From contig JADNRZ010000023.1 of NCBI GenBank assembly GCA_015501605.1, positions 372,001 through 436,000 on the forward strand: a stretch of DNA of 64,000 nucleotides, written 5' to 3'. Positions within the stretch are counted from its first letter, which is position 1. The number at the start of each line of letters is the position of its first letter. The notes below the pieces were generated by a model. It saw only the letters and a list, made by a program, of their open reading frames with translations, ran no database searches and was not told where the DNA came from. Below are positions 59,373 through 64,000 of the stretch, one piece after another. Origin of the DNA: Panaeolus papilionaceus. Taxonomy: Eukaryota; Basidiomycota; Agaricomycetes; Agaricales. A program made the translations under genes and the position numbers.

Positions 59373-59682
59373 GATGGGGGAAACGGTGGAAACTTATCAG
59401 TCAACAAAGCAGTGTGCATGCGTATTTCTACCTGAGCGTCAGAGATACTATCAAGAAAGGATCTTGAAGGTCAAAGGGTACTGTTATAAATACAGTTGAA
59501 AAGGAATAAGTGTTGTGTAAGAATATGACATTGTATTATGTATATGTGGACTTCAGGATGGTAGTTTACAAAGAAAGGGGCTTTACCCCTTAGAATTGGC
59601 TTTGTTAAGCTTAAGGTAGAGTAGAAAGATAGAAAAATCAGAAATGGAATTGCACAATAATACATCAACAGGTTCGGCACTT
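59373..59682. other. Short intergenic region
   Basis: Upstream of the interrupted gene and downstream of its paralogue; no feature seen. Confidence 0.35.
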
Positions 59683-60288
59683 TTAGGGAATCCGAATCCC
59701 CCGTGTGGCGCCGTGTTGTCGAACATTAGTCAACTTATATACAGGTGGAATATCTTCAGTGCCACTATTTTTCTCCAAATATCTTACACATCCCCGTACG
59801 CGCTCGGGAAAATGAGTGGGTTCGAATGGGAGAGAGAAAGTCCCACCAGCTCTCTCATGCAGTCGCACGAGTGCTGATAAGACCCAATCTTCGTTTACGT
59901 TATTGCCGTCACGATCATCCTGGACCCTGAATGCAGTGCCAGTACTCATCTGAGGAGAAGTTGGCACAAGCAACGGCGAAGTGCAGAAGAACGTGTCCAG
60001 TAAATGGGGCTCTTGATTCGTGTTGGCGATGTGGACAATGTTCGCGAGGTGCCAACCTTCCTTCCGAGGCACGTCGGCTGAACCTGGAGTAATTACCCCG
60101 TTCGTTCTGCGGTTGGAGAGACAGTAAAAGCGTCGATCAAGAGACTCGAAGTGATCGCTTGTGTCGGTCACTAAGGCCCATTGAAGTGGAAAGCTGGGAT
60201 GGTTTTCCGTGGTGTACAACGCGATACCAATCCGAATCGTGTTGCTGGGAGCGTTCTGTTTGACGAGTGTAGGGTCGACAAGCTTCAT
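59683..60288 (-). CDS. Unknown protein, 201 aa, paralogue of the interrupted gene
   Basis: Single-exon frame from ATG 60288 (MKLVDPTLVKQNAPSNTIRI) to a stop at 59683. The block IRIGIALYTTENHP...LQWALVTDTSD parallels LGIAIYTHPTEPKRLDWKLV in the interrupted neighbour, so the two are tandem relatives of a family I recognise only as recurrent in agarics without a known function. The C-terminal half (EDWVLSALVRLHERAGGTFS, RVRGCVRYLEKN) is helical. The frame is open upstream of the chosen start, so an earlier start is possible, but that stretch looks non-coding. Confidence 0.6.
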   Translation of the reverse strand: MKLVDPTLVKQNAPSNTIRIGIALYTTENHPSFPLQWALVTDTSDHFESLDRRFYCLSNRRTNGVITPGSADVPRKEGWHLANIVHIANTNQEPHLLDTFFCTSPLLVPTSPQMSTGTAFRVQDDRDGNNVNEDWVLSALVRLHERAGGTFSLPFEPTHFPERVRGCVRYLEKNSGTEDIPPVYKLTNVRQHGATRGIRIP

Positions 60289-60509
60289 TATGAGCGAATA
60301 GCTATGAGGGTAAAAAATGCGTTGTAATAATTCAGATGGATGGCGTCCGTTGTTTATATACATGTTCGACTGCCCGCAATGTGGCCAAATGACGAAGCAC
60401 AATGCGGTCGGTGGTATTGCGTTCGATGGAAGTAAAAGGCCACGACATCTGTAGAAGATGATGCGTTTAACAACGCGACGCACTCAATGGGAGTAGTGCA
60501 ATAATTGAA

Positions 60510-61234
60510 TTATAGAAGGGTATGATATAAGTCTAAATGTACTCTATAAGGACAATTTAAGCCTTCAAACCATTATTCATACAAAAGGAAACGCACCTAT
60601 GGGCTTTTTGGGTTTCTCTTTCCACCAGTGGTTTCAGTAGATATGGGGCCCTTCCCTCGATCCGTTCTGTAATTTTGGTTTTGTTGTCCGGCAATGGCTC
60701 AAAGGTTCGTAATTTCCAAACTACAATCCCATTCTGTGTTCGACTTTCGTAAAGGGCTTGGATCGGGGTTGTTGGGGGAGGTGCTGCTTCGTCGTGGGCC
60801 AGCAGTGCGTTGTTCCAAGACAGCGTACCCCCCAATGCAACCCGACTTTTGAACAAACCAAACAGCAGAGGGACGGTCTCCTCCATTATAAAATGGCGAC
60901 GTGTTACGATGAGTTGTTCCTTGTCGACTGGAAGTGAGGATGAGGGGTCTGTAGAACTGGGGTTATGGGCTGCAACCGTCCTCAAGGCCACATCCTCAAA
61001 GGATTTGCCGTCTAGGTGTTCCGGTAGAGGCAAGTAGATGGTATCCTTTTCACCTAGTTCGACCTTGCTGCATAGACTTGAGAGACGGCAAACTCGCTCA
61101 TGGTTTTCATCCGTTGCAAAGGTGCGGTATACCTTCTGCCAAGGAGCATCGACAATGACAAAGTTTGTCACAAAAAAATTGGGAGCTGGGTGGGTTTGGG
61201 GCTGAGTTGTGGTGGTCATAGCGGCAGAGGCCAT
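60510..61234 (-). CDS. START/SRPBCC-like lipid-binding-fold protein, 223 aa
   Basis: Exon 1 (61234-60597) starts MASAAMTTTTQ and contains APNFFVTNFVIVDAPWQKVY, VPLLFGLFKSRVALGGTLSW, IVVWKLRTFEP and KITERIEGRAPYLLKPLVER. A 34-nt last exon (60543-60510) adds VHLDLYHTLL, giving ...ETQKAHRVHLDLYHTLL, the usual end of this family (KAHxxHMDxYxxLF). Without that splice the frame ends in an atypical VSFCMNNGLKA. The pattern matches fungal SRPBCC (Bet v1/START-like) proteins with a hydrophobic ligand cavity; no ligand or pathway is known. An upstream in-frame extension to 61393 exists but lacks conservation cues. Confidence 0.65.
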
Positions 61235-62161
61235 TGTTGTGGTGGTTGGTGGAGGAAATGGTAATTGACACAAAGATGGGGTGGTTTCATTGAATCTATT
61301 CTGGTCACTGCAACTGGCGCGGCTTACTCGATACAAAGCCGAACGTCGGTTAGCCGGCCCAGCGGGAGATCCGATCCTTCCCCAACCCAGCACCTCTCAA
61401 CATAGCCCAGCAAATGTATCAACTTAAATTGAATAATCTCCCATACTATATAAGTTCCATTTTACAGCTACGAGCTCACATACAAAACGCGTCAATTCAT
61501 TGTCCACACCTCCTGTATTATTTGTCGTCGTGTCGTACTAGCGAGCCGCGTGCCAGTGGATACCTGTGGACACGATTCTAAAAATATATCAAGACACACT
61601 CTTCTTGATAATTCCTTGTTGGTCTTTGCCATGTTCAAACTGTGCTGAGCAGTAATCCAATATACACGTCTAGATGAACCAATACCTCGTCAAGAGCTCG
61701 ACCAAGATAATAAAAAAAGAGGCTGGCAAGAGTATAGCACTTATACGCAGGGTAGGCGTTAACGGACTAGACGGACAACCGCAAAAAGATTGAGTGTCCA
61801 TGCCCCGACACCAACCTAGTAACGCGCTCAATACCCTCTTTCAAAAATGCGAGATCACTGAAATATTGCCTTGCAGGGGGTTGAAACTTTTACTGGTCGC
61901 ACAATCATCCCCCATTGATACATGACTGCCGGTGCAGGAAGGTGATTGGATAACCCAGTCTGTGGATGTTCAATGGCGTGGTGCGGCCTATGATAGGGTG
62001 GAGTGCTATCATGTTAGAAATCGAAAAGCGAATAATTTGAGAAAACCGCCTTTTTGAACGAAATAAAGTAGGCTCATAATTATACACGAAGGTTGTTAAT
62101 AGGAAGAATGGTTTCTGCCTTTTGATGTCATCAATAAGAATGCGTGGTAATGGGCAGCCTT
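61235..62161. other. Intergenic region
   Basis: Promoter side of the SRPBCC gene and 3' side of COQ9. The 60-aa ORF at 61905-62087 (-) has no support. Confidence 0.4.
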
Positions 62162-63092
62162 TCAGAGCACGCCGGAGCTTTTGATAATTCCTTTCCAGCT
62201 CTTACAGATGTACGATGCGAATAGACTGACCTCCTCAACCGAGGACTTAACTTTTGTGTTGGTCTCGAGCAACGAATCAAGGAATGCCACCGCAGTATTT
62301 GGTGACGTCAATTGATGTAATTCTGAATACGAGGTAAACATTGCGGCGCACTCAAGTGGATTGTATTTTCAATTGGGCCACTTACCTGCAGCTGCGTAAA
62401 CGATCGCAAAGGAGCCACGCCGTGCATACCAGTCAAACTGTAAGGGAATTGAAAACTCAATAAACAAACACAATATTTTGGAGGTGGCATCCTACCTGAA
62501 GAGCACCGTCTCCGGTGACATAGCATGCTTCATCGGCGATGCTGTATGCGTGTTTCAAGGCAGGTCGTGGGTCAAGAAGTGGTAGCCCGGTAGAGGGAGA
62601 CGCTAAAAGAGCAAAAGCCTGGTCAAGAGGTTTAGCTATTCATTGGGACGCGTAAAAAGGATTTAAGAACCTCTGGGAGAAATTTCAAAGCGGGCTTGTT
62701 GTATTCCAGACGCGCCTGTAGGACGTCCTTTATTGTGGCCCGCTTTATGGCAGAGTTGGGCTCTTGAGTTCTGGGTTCCAGAGGTCGGGTTACACCCGGA
62801 ACACGAGCCATCTGAGAAAGTCCTTCTTTCAACCAAGCATCAATAAGGGTAAGCCTTGCTTCGTCTCCTTTTCCAAATAACGCAGACACCGCAGTATCAG
62901 TCAGAGGCCCGGTATGCGCCTCCTTGGGAGGCAATGCCATGACAGAGTGGGCCAAGGCTTCACGAGTAAAGCCATGTGTGTGAACCAACGTAACAGCAGT
63001 TCTAAGTAGCTTGACACTAAACAAGTCACATTTAACGCTCCTTCTTAACGATGTATGCTATGGGAAAGAACATACCTGGACGTCGTGGACAT
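62162..63092 (-). CDS. COQ9: Ubiquinone biosynthesis protein COQ9
   Basis: The spliced product has the COQ9 core: VKLLRTAVTLVHTHGFTREA, LSDTAVSALFG-like (TDTAVSALFGKGDEARLTLI), AWLKEGL, then LLASPSTGLPLLDPRPALKH, GDGALQFDWYARRG, LDSLLETNTKVKSSVEEVSL and IICKSW-like (YICKSWKGIIKSS). COQ9 is a mitochondrial lipid-binding protein that presents intermediates to the COQ7 hydroxylase in coenzyme Q synthesis. The model uses ATG 63092, a 17-nt first exon (63092-63076) and an acceptor at about 63025. This leaves almost no mitochondrial presequence (MSTTSS before the core), so an additional 5' exon may be missing. Otherwise intact. Confidence 0.85.
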
Positions 63093-63295
63093 CGTCGAGC
63101 TCGTTCTGCTCAGCTAGGTTGCCAAAAACAGCCACAAGATATCGTGTGATTTATCGGTAAATTCCGAATTGGTGCCGAGCGATAACCCTTTACCCGATCT
63201 CATACCAGATTCAGTAAAACTGATAACAAAAGTCATCATTGCTCTTGATCTATAACCACGTAGAAGTAATCCACTTTAGAGAAGAACGCAGACGA
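63093..63295. promoter_or_regulatory. Divergent promoter region COQ9 / eIF3j
   Basis: The two ATGs are 203 bp apart in head-to-head orientation, so both core promoters and any missing COQ9 5' exon must share or overlap this interval. Confidence 0.45.
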
Positions 63296-64000
63296 ATGTC
63301 GGACTGGGGTGAGTGTTTTACAACCAGATGGCACAGAAACAGGTTGATTGAACGCGCGTCTTGCAGAAGAATCAGATAGTGAGCCTGAGGTGAAGGGAAA
63401 GCCCACCAAAGTTGAGGCAGCAAAGCCCGTCGCGCCACCTCCAGTCAAACGTCCAGCTGGTAAGAAGTGGGAGGGTGAAGACGAAGAGGAGTCAGAGCCG
63501 GCGGTACGCCCAACGTTCGACATTATTGCAAGATCCACAGGGTCGCTGATCAGCATGCGTTGACCTATCAGAGCGACTGGGAAGAGTCTTCATCGGAAGA
63601 GTCGTCAGAGGAGGAGGTTGCCCCTGTTGCGCCTCCAAAAAAGAAGGGAACATTGAAGGCAAAACTCGCGGAAAAAGAGGCGGCGAAGGCAGCGAATCAA
63701 GCAGCATCTGACGAATATGACTCTGACGCCGTGCTTGATCCCCGAGAAAAGGCCCGCAGAGACAGGGAGCGAGAGCTGAAGGCCGACCTTAACAATGCCG
63801 CCGACCTTTTAGGAGCTGCAGCTTTGGGAGGTACGCCCACTAATTCTATTTAATGCTATATGGCCCTAATTCGTACCTGTTGTCCGATTATAGGCACTTC
63901 CTCATCTGAGTTGGATTCTCTGATATCCTTCCAACCTCGCACCAAGGAGGACTTCCAGAAACTCTCTGATCGTATCATGGAATTCATTATCAAAAAGCAC
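63296..64000 (+). CDS. HCR1: Translation initiation factor eIF3 subunit J (HCR1), partial
   Basis: A 13-nt first exon (ATG TCG GAC TGG G) gives MSDW, the eIF3j hallmark, spliced to EESDSEPEVKG and PVKRPAGKKWEGEDEEESEP. SDWEESSSEESSEEEV follows, then the basic KKKGTLKAKLAEKEAAKAAN, the conserved LDPREKARRDRERELKADLN and, after an intron near 63830-63893, LISFQPRTKEDFQKLSDRIM. eIF3j binds the 40S decoding centre during initiation and recycling. The coding sequence runs past base 64000, so the C-terminus is outside the window. Confidence 0.9.

Noticed and set aside
1..64000. CRISPR array, prokaryotic operons or rRNA genes
   Set aside because: No spaced direct-repeat array or rRNA signature was seen, and gene structure is clearly eukaryotic.

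Overview
The window reads as nuclear DNA of a mushroom-forming basidiomycete (Agaricomycetes). Genes are split by many 45-65 nt introns with GT-AG and occasional GC-AG borders. The protein families are typical of agarics: AA3_3-type alcohol oxidases, DUF7918, a SET-domain protein, a Crz1-like C2H2 factor and a lactose/hexose-permease-like MFS transporter. No species can be named from sequence alone.

Layout. 0-8 kb: a membrane-anchored metallophosphatase (-, runs off the left edge), an MFS sugar transporter with three microexons (+), a coiled-coil fragment (-) and a SET protein (+). 8.1-14.0 kb: an accessory block that looks like a mobile or domesticated element. It has a tRNA 3'-end remnant, six adjacent perfect hairpins, a broken duplicate of a gene start, a 354-aa unknown protein, a 107-aa coiled-coil protein transcribed divergently, and an intact 13-exon gene for a ~951-aa tyrosine-recombinase-like protein (DUF3435/Crypton-like) with a C-terminal zinc finger. 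A tRNA box-A-like remnant lies just beyond. 14.3-29 kb: TMA46/ZC3H15, tRNA-Thr(AGT), a 7.3-kb stretch without recognisable genes, a Crz1-like transcription factor with a 652-nt intron, and a His/Gln-rich protein.

29.9-50.1 kb is an expanded alcohol-oxidase locus: one decayed relic, a tandem pair of small secreted proteins on the opposite strand, then five consecutive same-strand alcohol-oxidase genes, each with a TATA box 41-62 bp before its ATG. Copies 4 and 5 share flanks and a GC-AG first intron, so they are the youngest duplication. Copy 3 has lost the Trp next to the catalytic His.

50.5-64 kb: a DUF7918 protein and an F-box-like protein, then a 2,653-bp transposon-like element with ~272-bp inverted termini and a 6-bp target duplication, inserted into the 3' end of an unknown gene. 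After these come a paralogue of that gene, a START/SRPBCC-like protein, COQ9, and divergently eIF3j (HCR1), which runs off the right edge. The window ends are conserved housekeeping genes; accessory and duplicated content sits in 8-14, 29-50 and 55-60 kb.
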